Below, in pieces: positions 36,318-47,495 of a stretch of 64,000 nt of DNA. Position 1 is the first letter of the stretch. Each line of letters begins with the position of its first letter. Source of the DNA: Sacculina carcini. Taxonomy: Eukaryota > Arthropoda > Thecostraca > Sacculinidae. Location: the NCBI GenBank assembly GCA_916048095.2, contig OU696591.1, positions 2,752,001 through 2,816,000 of the forward strand. Direction: 5' to 3'. The position numbers were made by a program, and so were the translations under genes. The notes below the pieces were generated by a model. That model was not told the DNA's origin. It made no database searches and saw only the letters and a program-made list of their open reading frames with translations.

Positions 36318-36773
36318 ATTCATCCAATTTATTTCGATTATTTGTGTGTAGAGTTTAGTGTTGAGTGAAGAAAGTTATTACCTGGCTGGGATTCGAACCG
36401 AGGTCCTCGGGGTTCGAGCAGAGTCTTACGCGGTCCGGCCATTGTAGATGTTCAAGAGAGATGGTTTATATGTGGTATATATAGTGCGCAAGCACGAGTG
36501 TTATTTTCTTTATTTTCTATATTTTCTTTATTTTCTTTATTTTCTTTATTTTCTTTATTTTCTTTATTTTCTTTATTTTCTTTATTTTCTTTATTTTCTT
36601 TATTTTCTTTATTTTCTTTATTTTCTTTATTTTCTTTATTTTCTTTATTTTCTTTATTTTCTTTATTTTCTTTATTTTCTTTATTTTCTTTATTTTCTTT
36701 ATTTTCTTTATTTTCTTTATTTTCTTTATTTTCTTTATTTTCTTTATTTTCTTTATTTTCTTTATTTTCTTTA
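36318..36773 (-). repeat. Satellite unit 54 (B end, 30 x 9-mer)
   Basis: Module 36318-36501; tract 36502-36773 with one TTTTCTATA near the start. Confidence 0.95.
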
Positions 36774-38084
36774 ATTCATCCAATTTATTTCGATTATTTG
36801 TGTGTAGAGTTTAGTGTTGAGTGAAGAAAGTTATTACCTGGCTGGGATTCGAACCGAGGTCCTCGGGGTTCGAGCAGAGTCTTACGCGGTCCGGCCATTG
36901 TAGATGTTCAAGAGAGATGGTTTATATGTGGTATATATAGTGCGCAAGCACGAGTGTTATTTTCTTTATTTTCTTTATTTTCTTTATTTTCTTTATTTTC
37001 TTTATTTTCTTTATTTTCTTTATTTTCTTTATTTTCTTTATTTTCTTTATTTTCTTTATTTTCTTTATTTTCTTTATTTTCTTTATTTTCTTTATTTTCT
37101 TTATTTTCTTTATTTTCTTTATTTTCTTTATTTTCTTTATTTTCTTTATTTTCTTTATTTTCTTTATTTTCTTTATTTTCTTTATTTTCTTTATTTTCTT
37201 TATTTTCTTCATTTTCTTCATTTTCTTTATTTTCTTTATTTTCTTTATTTTCTTTGTTTTCTTTATTTTCTTTATTTTCTTTATTTTCTTTATTTTCTTT
37301 ATTTTCTTTATTTTCTTTATTTTCTTTATTTTCTTTATTTTCTTTATTTTCTTTATTTTCTTGATTTTCTTGATTTTCTTTATTTTCTTTATTTTCTTTA
37401 TTTTCTTTATTTTCTTTATTTTCTTTATTTTCTTGATTTTCTTGATTTTCTTGATTTTCTTGATTTTCTTGATTTTCTTGATTTTCTTGATTTTCTTGAT
37501 TTTCTTGATTTTCTTGATTTTCTTTATTTTCTTTATTTTCTTTATTTTCTTTATTTTCTTTATTTTCTTTATTTTCTTTATTTTCTTTATTTTCTTTATT
37601 TTCTTTATTTTCTTTATTTTCTTTATTTTCTTTATTTTCTTTATTTTCTTTATTTTCTTTATTTTCTTTATTTTCTTTATTTTCTTTATTTTCTTTATTT
37701 TCTTTATTTTCTTTATTTTCTTTATTTTCTTTATTTTCTTTATTTTCTTTATTTTCTTTATTTTCTTTATTTTCTTTATTTTCTTTATTTTCTTTATTTT
37801 CTTTATTTTCTTTATTTTCTTTATTTTCTTTATTTTCTTTATTTTCTTTATTTTCTTTATTTTCTTTATTTTCTATATTTTCTATATTTTCTTTATTTTC
37901 TTTATTTTCTTTATTTTCTTCATTTTCTTTATTTTCTTTATTTTCTTTATTTTCTTTATTTTCTTTATTTTCTTTATTTTCTTTATTTTCTTAATTTTCT
38001 TAATTTTCTTAATTTTCTTTATTTTCTTTATTTTCTTTATTTTCTTTATTTTCTTTATTTTCTTTATTTTCTTTATTTTATTTA
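36774..38084 (-). repeat. Satellite unit 55 (B end, 125 x 9-mer, all variant classes)
   Basis: Module 36774-36957; tract 36958-38084 with 2 CA, one TG near 37255, GA blocks of 2 and 10, two TTTTCTATA, one further CA, 3 AA and a final At. Confidence 0.95.
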
Positions 38085-39293
38085 ATTCATCCAATTTATT
38101 TCGATTATTTGTGTGTAGAGTTTAGTGTTGAGTGAAGAAAGTTATTACCTGGCTGGGATTCGAACCGAGGTCCTCGGGGTTCGAGCAGAGTCTTACGCGG
38201 TCCGGCCATTGTAGATGTTCAAGAGAGATGGTTTATATGTGGTATATATAGTGCGCAAGCACGAGTGTACAATTAATTTTCTTTATTTTCTTTATTTTCT
38301 TTATTTTCTTTATTTTCTTTATTTTCTTTATTTTCTTTATTTTCTTTATTTTCTTTATTTTCTTTATTTTCTTTATTTTCTTTATTTTCTTTATTTTCTT
38401 TATTTTCTTTATTTTCTTTATTTTCTTTATTTTCTTTATTTTCTTTATTTTCTTTATTTTATTTATTTTATTTATTTTATTTATTTTCTTTATTTTCTTT
38501 ATTTTCTTTATTTTCTTTATTTTCTCTATTTTCTTTATTTTCTTTATTTTCTTTATTTTCTTTATTTTCTTTATTTTCTTTATTTTCTTTATTTTCTTTA
38601 TTTTCTTTATTTTCTTTATTTTCTTTATTTTCTTTATTTTCTTTATTTTCTTGATTTTCTTGATTTTCTTGATTTTCTTGATTTTCTTGATTTTCTTGAT
38701 TTTCTTGAGTTTCTTGATTTTCTTTATTTTCTTTATTTTCTTTATTTTCTTTATTTTCTTTATTTTCTTTATTTTCTTTATTTTCTTTATTTTCTTTATT
38801 TTCTTTATTTTCTTTATTTTCTTTATTTTCTTTATTTTCTTTATTTTCTTTATTTTCTTTATTTTCTTTATTTTCTTTATTTTCTTTATTTTCTTTATTT
38901 TCTTTATTTTCTTTATTTTCTTTATTTTCTTTATTTTCTTTATTTTCTTTATTTTCTTTATTTTCTTTATTTTCTTTATTTTCTTTATTTTCTTTATTTT
39001 CTTTATTTTCTTTATTTTCTTTATTTTCTTTATTTTCTTTATTTTCTTTATTTTCTTTATTTTCTTTATTTTCTTTATTTTCTTTATTTTCTTTATTTTC
39101 TTTATTTTCTTTATTTTCTTTATTTTCTTTATTTTCTTCATTTTCTTCATTTTCTTTATTTTCTTTATTTTCTTTATTTTCTTTATTTTCTTTATTTTCT
39201 TTATTTTCTTAATTTTCTTAATTTTCTTTATTTTCTTTATTTTCTTTATTTTCTTTATTTTCTTTATTTTCTTTATTTTCTTTATTTTATTTA
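38085..39293 (-). repeat. Satellite unit 56 (A end, 113 x 9-mer)
   Basis: Module 38085-38276; tract 38277-39293 with three At, one TTTTCTCTA, a GA block of about 8 with one altered member, 2 CA, 2 AA and a final At. Confidence 0.95.
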
Positions 39294-39917
39294 ATTCATC
39301 CAATTTATTTCGATTATTTGTGTGTAGAGTTTAGTGTTGAGTGAAGAAAGTTATTACCTGGCTGGGATTCGAACCGAGGTCCTCGGGGTTCGAGCAGAGT
39401 CTTACGCGGTCCGGCCATTGTAGATGTTCAAGAGAGATGGTTTATATGTGGTATATATAGTGCGCAAGCACGAGTGTACAATTAATTTTCTTTATTTTCT
39501 TTATTTTCTTTATTTTCTTTATTTTCTTTATTTTCTTTATTTTCTTTATTTTCTTTATTTTCTTTATTTTCTTTATTTTCTTTATTTTCTTTATTTTCTT
39601 TATTTTCTTTATTTTCTTTATTTTCTTTATTTTCATTATTTTCTTTATTTTCTTTATTTTATTTATTTTATTTATTTTATTTATTTTATTTATTTTATTT
39701 ATTTTCTTTATTTTCTTTATTTTCTTTATTTTCTCTATTTTCTTTATTTTCTTTATTTTCTTTATTTTCTTTATTTTCTTTATTTTCTTTATTTTCTTTA
39801 TTTTCTTTATTTTCTTTATTTTCTTTATTTTCTTGATTTTCTTGATTTTCTTTATTTTCTTTATTTTCTTTATTTTCTTTATTTTCTTTATTTTCTTTAT
39901 TTTCTTTATTTTCTTTA
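39294..39917 (-). repeat. Satellite unit 57 (A end, 48 x 9-mer)
   Basis: Module 39294-39485; tract 39486-39917 with one TTTTCATTA, five consecutive At, one TTTTCTCTA and 2 GA. Confidence 0.95.
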
Positions 39918-40187
39918 ATTCATCCAATTTATTTGTTTATATGTGGTATATATAGTGCGCAAGCACGAGTGTACAATTAATTTTCTTTATTTTCTTTATT
40001 TTCTTTATTTTCTTTATTTTCTTTATTTTCTTTATTTTCTTTATTTTCTTTATTTTCTTTATTTTCTTTATTTTCTTTATTTTCTTTATTTTCTTTATTT
40101 TCTTTATTTTCTTTATTTTCTTTATTTTCTTTATTTTCTTTATTTTCTTTATTTTCTTTATTTTCTTTATTTTCTTTATTTTCTTTA
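39918..40187 (-). repeat. Satellite unit 58 (shortened 63-bp module, 23 x 9-mer)
   Basis: Module 39918-39980 lacks 129 bp of the full A-end module, which removes the whole tRNA-like segment with both Pol III boxes. TATATATA and the A end remain. The junction reads TTTATTTGTTTATATG. Tract 39981-40187 is uniform. Confidence 0.95.
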
Positions 40188-40739
40188 ATTCATCCAATTT
40201 ATTTCGATTATTAGTGTGTAGAGTTTAGTGTTGAGTGAAGAAAGTTATTACCTGGCTGGGATTCGAACCGAGGTCCTCGGGGTTCGAGCAGAGTATTACG
40301 CGGTCCGGCCATTGTAGATGTTCAAGAGAGATGGTTTATATGTGGTATATATAGTGCGCAAGCACGAGTGTACAATTAATTTTCTTTATTTTCTTTATTT
40401 TCTTTATTTTCTTTATTTTCTTTATTTTCTTTATTTTCTTTATTTTCTTTATTTTCTTTATTTTCTTTATTTTCTTTATTTTCTTTATTTTCTTTATTTT
40501 CTTTATTTTCTTTATTTTCTTTATTTTCTTTATTTTCTTTATTTTCTTTATTTTCTTTATTTTCTTTATTTTCTTTATTTTCTTTATTTTCTTTATTTTC
40601 TTTATTTTCTTTATTTTCTTTATTTTCTTTATTTTCTTTATTTTCTCTATTTTCTTTATTTTCTTTATGTTCTTTATTTTCTTTATTTTCTTTATTTTCT
40701 TTATTTTCTTTATTTTCTTTATTTTCTTTATTTTCTTTA
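40188..40739 (-). repeat. Satellite unit 59 (A end, 40 x 9-mer)
   Basis: Module 40188-40379 with GATTATTAG for GATTATTTG (shared with units 63 and 67) and a private GTATTACG. Tract 40380-40739 has one TTTTCTCTA and one ATG-containing 9-mer near 40668. Confidence 0.95.
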
Positions 40740-41705
40740 ATTCATCCAATTTATTTCGATTATTTGTGTGTAGAGTTTAGTGTTGAGTGAAGAAAGTTAT
40801 TACCTGGCTGGGATTCGAACCGAGGTCCTCGGGGTTCGAGCAGAGTCTTACGCGGTCCGGCCATTGTAGATGTTCAAGAGAGATGGTTTATATGTGGTAT
40901 ATATAGTGCGCAAGCACGAGTGTACAATTAATTTTCTTTATTTTCTTTATTTTCTTTATTTTCTTTATTTTCTTTATTTTCTTTATTTTCTTTATTTTCT
41001 TTAGTTTCTTTATTTTCTTTATTTTCTTCATTTTCTTCATTTTCTTCATTTTCTTCATTTTCTTCATTTTCTTCATTTTCTTCATTTTCTTCATTTTCTT
41101 TATTTTCTTTATTTTCTTTATTTTCTTTATTTTCTTTATTTTCTTTATTTTCTTTATTTTCTTTATTTTCTTTATTTTCTTTATTTTCTTCATTTTCTTC
41201 ATTTTCTTCATTTTCTTCATTTTCTTCATTTTCTTCATTTTCTTCATTTTCTTCATTTTCTTCATTTTCTTTATTTTCTTTATTTTCTTTATTTTCTTTA
41301 TTTTCTTTATTTTCTTTATTTTCTTTATTTTCTTTATTTTCTTTATTTTCTTTATTTTCTTTATTTTCTTTATTTTCTTTATTTTCTTTATTTTCTTTAT
41401 TTTCTTTATTTTCTTTATTTTCTTTATTTTCTTTATTTTCTTTATTTTCTTTATTTTCTTTATTTTCTTTATTTTCTTTATTTTCTTTATTTTCTTTATT
41501 TTCTTTATTTTCTTTATTTTCTTTATTTTCTTTATTTTCTTTATTTTCTTTATTTTCTTTATTTTCTTTATTTTCTTTATTTTCTCTATTTTCTTTATTT
41601 TCTTTATTTTCTTTATTTTCTTTATGTTCTTTATTTTCTTTATTTTCTTTATTTTCTTTATTTTCTTTATTTTCTTTATTTTCTTTATTTTCTTTATTTT
41701 CTTTA
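40740..41705 (-). repeat. Satellite unit 60 (A end, 86 x 9-mer, two CA blocks)
   Basis: Module 40740-40931; tract 40932-41705 with one TTTAGTTTC phase near 41003, CA blocks of 8 (from about 41029) and 9 (from about 41191), and one TTTTCTCTA and one ATG-containing 9-mer near the far end, as in unit 59. Confidence 0.95.
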
Positions 41706-42563
41706 ATTCATCCAATTTATTTCGATTATTTGTGTGTAGAGTTTAGTGTTGAGTGAAGAAAGTTATTACCTGGCTGGGATTCGAACCGAGGTCCTCGGGG
41801 TTCGAGCAGAGTCTTACGCGGTCCGGCCATTGTAGATGTTCAAGAGAGATGGTTTATATGTGGTATATATAGTGCGCAAGCACGAGTGTACAATTAATTT
41901 TCTTTATTTTCTTTATTTTCTTTATTTTCTTTATTTTCTTTATTTTCTTTATTTTCTTTATTTTCTTTATTTTCTTTATTTTCTTTATTTTCTTTATTTT
42001 CTTTATTTTCTTTATTTTCTTTATTTTCTTTATTTTCTTTATTTTCTTCATTTTCTTCATTTTCTTCATTTTCTTCATTTTCTTCATTTTCTTCATTTTC
42101 TTCATTTTCTTCATTTTCTTCATTTTCTTCATTTTCTTCATTTTCTTCATTTTCTTCATTTTCTTTATTTTCTTTATTTTCTTTATTTTCTTTATTTTCT
42201 TTATTTTCTTCATTTTCTTCATTTTCTTCATTTTCTTCATTTTCTTCATTTTCTTCATTTTCTTCATTTTCTTCATTTTCTTCATTTTCTTCATTTTCTT
42301 TATTTTCTTTATTTTCTTTATTTTCTTTATTTTCTTTATTTTCTTTATTTTCTTTATTTTCTTTATTTTCTTTATTTTCTTTATTTTCTTTATTTTCTTT
42401 ATTTTCTTTATTTTCTTTATTTTCTTTATTTTCTTTATTTTCTTTATTTTCTTTATTTTCTTGATTTTCTTGATTTTCTTGATTTTCTTGATTTTCTTGA
42501 TTTTCTTGATTTTCTTTATTTTCTTTATTTTCTTTATTTTCTTTATTTTCTTTATTTTCTTTA
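41706..42563 (-). repeat. Satellite unit 61 (A end, 74 x 9-mer, CA/CA/GA)
   Basis: Module 41706-41897; tract 41898-42563 with CA blocks of 13 (from about 42047) and 10 (from about 42209), then 6 GA. Confidence 0.95.
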
Positions 42564-42842
42564 ATTCATCCAATTTATTTGTTTATATGTGGTATATATA
42601 GTGCGCAAGCACGAGTGTACAATTAATTTTCTTTATTTTCTTTATTTTCTTTATTTTCTTTATTTTCTTTATTTTCTTTATTTTCTTTATTTTCTTTATT
42701 TTCTTTATTTTCTTTATTTTCTTTATTTTCTTTATTTTCTTTATTTTCTTTATTTTCTTTATTTTCTTTATTTTCTTTATTTTCTTTATTTTCTTTATTT
42801 TCTTTATTTTCTTTATTTTCTTTATTTTCTTTATTTTCTTTA
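42564..42842 (-). repeat. Satellite unit 62 (shortened module, 24 x 9-mer)
   Basis: Module 42564-42626, with the same 129-bp loss and junction as unit 58. Tract 42627-42842. Confidence 0.95.
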
Positions 42843-43223
42843 ATTCATCCAATTTATTTCGATTATTAGTGTGTAGAGTTTAGTGTTGAGTGAAGAAAGT
42901 TATTACCTGGCTGGGATTCGAACCGAGGTCCTCGGGGTTCGAGCAGAGTCTTACGCGGTCCGGCCATTGTAGATGTTCAAGAGAGATGGTTTATATGTGG
43001 TATATATAGTGCGCAAGCACGAGTGTACAATTAATTTTCTTTATTTTCTTTATTTTCTTTATTTTCTTTATTTTCTTTATTTTCTTTATTTTCTTTATTT
43101 TCTTTATTTTCTTTATTTTCTTTATTTTCTTTATTTTCTTTATTTTCTTTATTTTCTTTATTTTCTTTATTTTCTTTATTTTCTTTATTTTCTTTATTTT
43201 CTTTATTTTCTTTATTTTCTTTA
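42843..43223 (-). repeat. Satellite unit 63 (A end, 21 x 9-mer)
   Basis: Module 42843-43034 with GATTATTAG; tract 43035-43223 uniform. Confidence 0.95.
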
Positions 43224-43604
43224 ATTCATCCAATTTATTTCGATTATTTGTGTGTAGAGTTTAGTGTTGAGTGAAGAAAGTTATTACCTGGCTGGGATTC
43301 GAACCGAGGTCCTCGGGATTCGAGCAGAGTCTTACGCGGTCCGGCCATTGTAGATGTTCAAGAGAGATGGTTTATATGTGGTATATATAGTGCGCAAGCA
43401 CGAGTGTACAATTAATTTTCTTTATTTTCTTTATTTTCTTTATTTTCTTTATTTTCTTTATTTTCTTTATTTTCTTTATTTTCTTTATTTTCTTTATTTT
43501 CTTTATTTTCTTTATTTTCTTTATTTTCTTTATTTTCTTTATTTTCTTTATTTTCTTTATTTTCTTTATTTTCTTTATTTTCTTTATTTTCTTTATTTTC
43601 TTTA
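43224..43604 (-). repeat. Satellite unit 64 (A end, 21 x 9-mer)
   Basis: Module 43224-43415 with CGGGATTCGAG; tract 43416-43604 uniform and the same length as in unit 63. Confidence 0.95.
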
Positions 43605-44221
43605 ATTCATCCAATTTATTTCGATTATTTGTGTGTAGAGTTTAGTGTTGAGTGAAGAAAGTTATTACCTGGCTGGGATTCGAACCGAGGTCCTCGGGAT
43701 TCGAGCAGAGTCTTACGCGATCCGGCCATTGTAGATGTTCAAGAGAGATGGTTTATATGTGGTATATATAGTGCGCAAGCACGAGTGTATTTTCTTTATT
43801 TTTTATATTTTCTTTATTTTCTTTATTTTCTTTATTTTCTTTATTTTCTTTATTTTCTTTATTTTCTTTATTTTCTTTATTTTCTTTATTTTCTTTATTT
43901 TCTTTATTTTCTTTATTTTCTTTATTTTCTTTATTTTCTTTATTTTCTTTATTTTCTTTATTTTCTTTATTTTCTTTATTTTCTTTATTTTCTTTATTTT
44001 CTTTATTTTCTTTATTTTCTTTATTTTCTTTATTTTCTTTATTTTCTTTATTTTTTTTATTTTCTTTATTTTCTATATTTTCTTTATTTTCTTTATTTTC
44101 TTTATTTTCTTTATTTTCTTTATTTTCTTTATTTTCTTGATTTTCTTGATTTTCTTTATTTTCTTTATTTTCTTTATTTTCTTTATTTTCTTTATTTTCT
44201 TTATTTTCTTTATTTTCTTTA
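43605..44221 (-). repeat. Satellite unit 65 (atypical end, 48 x 9-mer)
   Basis: Module 43605-43788 with CGGGATTCGAG and a private GCGATCCGG in the A-box region. The end is neither A nor B: GAGTGT is followed by a single A, then the 9-mers. Tract 43789-44221 has altered 9-mers at the start, one T8, one TTTTCTATA and 2 GA. Confidence 0.95.
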
Positions 44222-44428
44222 ATTCATCCAATTTATTTGTTTATATGTGGTATATATAGTGCGCAAGCACGAGTGTACAATTAATTTTCTTTATTTTCTT
44301 TATTTTCTTTATTTTCTTTATTTTCTTTATTTTCTTTATTTTCTTTATTTTCTTTATTTTCTTTATTTTCTTTATTTTCTTTATTTTCTTTATTTTCTTT
44401 ATTTTCTTTATTTTCTTTATTTTCTTTA
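44222..44428 (-). repeat. Satellite unit 66 (shortened module, 16 x 9-mer)
   Basis: Module 44222-44284, same junction as unit 58. Tract 44285-44428 is the shortest uninterrupted tract in the window. Confidence 0.95.
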
Positions 44429-44863
44429 ATTCATCCAATTTATTTCGATTATTAGTGTGTAGAGTTTAGTTTTGAGTGAAGAAAGTTATTACCTGGCTGG
44501 GATTCGAACCGAGGTCCTCGGGGTTCGAGCAGAGTCTTACGCGGTCCGGCCATTGTAGATGTTCAAGAGAGATGGTTTATATGTGGTATATATAGTGCGC
44601 AAGCACGAGTGTACAATTAATTTTCTTTATTTTCTTTATTTTCTTTATTTTCTTTATTTTCTTTATTTTCTTTATTTTCTTTATTTTCTTTATTTTCTTT
44701 ATTTTCTTTATTTTCTTTATTTTCTTTATTTTCTTTATTTTCTTTATTTTCTTTATTTTCTTTATTTTCTTTATTTTCTTTATTTTCTTTATTTTCTTTA
44801 TTTTCTTTATTTTCTTTATTTTCTTTATTTTCTTTATTTTCTTTATTTTCTTTATTTTCTTTA
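44429..44863 (-). repeat. Satellite unit 67 (A end, 27 x 9-mer)
   Basis: Module 44429-44620 with GATTATTAG and a private TTAGTTTTGAG; tract 44621-44863 uniform. Confidence 0.95.
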
Positions 44864-45865
44864 ATTCATCCAATTTATTTCGATTATTTGTGTGTAGAGT
44901 TTAGTGTTGAGTGAAGAAAGTTATTACCTGGCTGGGATTCGAACCGAGGTCCTCGGGGTTCGAGCAGAGTCTTACGCGGTCCGGCCATTGTAGATGTTCA
45001 AGAGAGATGGTTTATATGTGGTATATATAGTGCGCAAGCACGAGTGTACAATTAATTTTCTTTATTTTCTTTATTTTCTTTATTTTCTTTATTTTCTTTA
45101 TTTTCTTTATTTTCTTTATTTTCTTTATTTTCTTTATTTTCTTTATTTTCTTTATTTTCTTTTTTTTCTTTATTTTCTTTATTTTCTTTATTTTCTTTAT
45201 TTTCTTTATTTTCTTTATTTTCTTTATTTTCTTTATTTTCTTTATTTTCTTTATTTTCTTTATTTTCTTTATTTTCTTTATTTTCTTTATTTTCTTTATT
45301 TTCTTTATTTTCTTTATTTTCTTCATTTTCTTCATTTTCTTCATTTTCTTCATTTTCTTCATTTTCTTCATTTTCTTCATTTTCTTCATTTTCTTCATTT
45401 TCTTCATTTTCTTCATTTTCTTCATTTTCTTCATTTTCTTCATTTTCTTCATTTTCTTTATTTTCTTTATTTTCTTTATTTTCTTCATTTTCTTTATTTT
45501 CTTCATTTTCTTCATTTTCTTTATTTTCTTTATTTTCTTTATTTTCTTTATTTTCTTTATTTTCTTTATTTTCTTTATTTTCTTTATTTTCTTTATTTTC
45601 TTTATTTTCTTTATTTTCTTCATTTTCTTCATTTTCTTTATTTTCTTTATTTTCTTTATTTTCTTTATTTTCTTTATTTTCTTTATTTTCTTTATTTTCT
45701 TTATTTTCTTTATTTTCTTTATTTTCATTATTTTCTTTATTTTCTTTATTTTCTTTATTTTCTTTATTTTCTTTATTTTCTTTATTTTCTTTATTTTATT
45801 TATTTTCTATATTTTCTTTATTTTCTTTATTTTCTTTATTTTCTTTATTTTCTTTATTTTCTTTA
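44864..45865 (-). repeat. Satellite unit 68 (A end, 90 x 9-mer, CA-rich)
   Basis: Module 44864-45055; tract 45056-45865 with one TTTTCTTTT, a CA block of 15 (from about 45321) followed by scattered CA groups, then one TTTTCATTA, one At and one TTTTCTATA. Confidence 0.95.
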
Positions 45866-46321
45866 ATTCATCCAATTTATTTCGATTATTTGTGTGTAGA
45901 GTTTAGTGTTGAGTGAAGAAAGTTATTACCTGGCTGGGATTCGAACCGAGGTCCTCGGGGTTCGAGCAGAGTCTTACGCGGTCCGGCCATTGTAGATGTT
46001 CAAGAGAGATGGTTTATATGTGGTATATATAGTGCGCAAGCACGAGTGTTATTTTCTTTATTTTCTTTATTTTCTTTATTTTCTTTATTTTCTTTATTTT
46101 CTTTATTTTCTTTATTTTCTTTATTTTCTTTATTTTCTTTATTTTCTTTATTTTCTTTATTTTCTTTATTTTCTTTATTTTCTTTATTTTCTTTATTTTC
46201 TTTATTTTCTTTATTTTCTTTATTTTCTTTATTTTCTTTATTTTCTTTATTTTCTTTATTTTCTTTATTTTCTTTATTTTCTTTATTTTCTTTATTTTCT
46301 TTATTTTCTTTATTTTCTTTA
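45866..46321 (-). repeat. Satellite unit 69 (B end, 30 x 9-mer)
   Basis: Module 45866-46049; tract 46050-46321 uniform. Confidence 0.95.
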
Positions 46322-46831
46322 ATTCATCCAATTTATTTCGATTATTTGTGTGTAGAGTTTAGTGTTGAGTGAAGAAAGTTATTACCTGGCTGGGATTCGA
46401 ACCGAGGTCCTCGGGGTTCGAGCAGAGTCTTACGCGGTCCGGCCATTGTAGATGTTCAAGAGAGATGGTTTATATGTGGTATATATAGTGCGCAAGCACG
46501 AGTGTTATTTTCTATATTTTCTTTATTTTCTTTATTTTCTTTATTTTCTTTATTTTCTTTATTTTCTTTATTTTCTTTATTTTCTTTATTTTCTTTATTT
46601 TCTTTATTTTCTTTATTTTCTTTATTTTCTTTATTTTCTTTATTTTCTTTATTTTCTTTATTTTCTTTATTTTCTTTATTTTCTTTATTTTCTTTATTTT
46701 CTTTATTTTCTTTATTTTCTTTATTTTCTTTATTTTCTTTATTTTCTTTATTTTCTTTATTTTATTTATTTTCTTTATTTTCTTTATTTTCTTTATTTTC
46801 TTTATTTTCTTTATTTTCTTTATTTTCCTTA
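46322..46831 (-). repeat. Satellite unit 70 (B end, 36 x 9-mer)
   Basis: Module 46322-46505; tract 46506-46831 opens with TTTTCTATA, has one At and ends in TTTTCCTTA. Units 77 and 84, which also directly precede a retroelement-bearing unit, carry the same three marks. Confidence 0.95.
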
Positions 46832-47026
46832 ATTCATCCAATTTATTTCGATTATTTGTGTGTAGAGTTTAGTGTTGAGTAAAGAAAGTTATTACCTGGC
46901 TGGGATTCGAACCGAGGTCCTCGGGGTTCGAGCAGAGTCTTACGCGGTCCGGCCATTGTAGATGTTCAAGAGAGATGGTTTATATGTGGTATATATAGTG
47001 CGCAAGCACGAGTGTTATTTTCTTTA
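46832..47026 (-). repeat. Satellite unit 71, left part (B end), interrupted by the LTR element
   Basis: Module 46832-47015 with a private GAGTAAAG. Only 11 bp of tract (47016-47026) precede the element. The rest of the tract resumes at 51165. Confidence 0.95.
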
Positions 47027-47330
47027 TGTAATAAACGCACAGACGCTCAACTCGCACAGCAGAGTATCTCCTCCAACCCTCAAACCACAAACACGACTCC
47101 TCGCTCACACCGTGACACACACACACACACGCACACACACCAAGCCTCACCCGCCGCAGCAACCAATCAGCAGCGAGCCGGTCACTCGCCGCCGCCGCGG
47201 GCATGAACAATTCACGGCGTGTCAGTCATACTAGTACATACATACATACATACAAACATAGTACACAACACGAGCACAAACGCGAATAACACACACACAC
47301 ACACTAACACTCCATGCACATAACACTACA
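47027..47330 (-). repeat. 3' LTR of copy 1
   Basis: On the element's strand it begins TGTAGTGTTATG and ends TTTATTACA. It contains CA-rich simple repeats, a CATA tetranucleotide run near 47238-47254, a CCGCCGCCG run near 47190 and an inverted CCAAT box near 47163, which may belong to its promoter. I see no AATAAA on the element strand. Confidence 0.9.
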
Positions 47331-47495
47331 TGCACACCTGGCTTCAAGAGCCAACTAAACGTATAAATCTACAATATGCGGTAAAGTGGAAACGCTACAC
47401 AGACAAACACATGACAATAACAATGACAAATGCGTATCGACTGAACACGCACTCACACATGCATACTCACACGCACTCACACAATAGCATGAACA

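Noticed and set aside
1-46831. CRISPR array (regular repeats with variable spacers)
   Set aside because: The 'spacers' are one simple repeat of widely varying length, the repeat is 184 bp, and there are no cas genes. The context is eukaryotic.
901-46832. Long open frames through the array (peptides of repeating FLY, FSL, FFI or KKI, many starting MFKRDGLYVVYIVRKHEC)
   Set aside because: The 9-bp period is a multiple of three and has no stop in five of six frames, so openness is automatic. The shared N-terminus is just the conserved module. No codon-level signal of selection is visible.
47110-47150. CA and CATA simple repeats in the LTRs as separate features
   Set aside because: They are short, lie within the LTRs and copy with them, so they add nothing beyond the LTR annotation.
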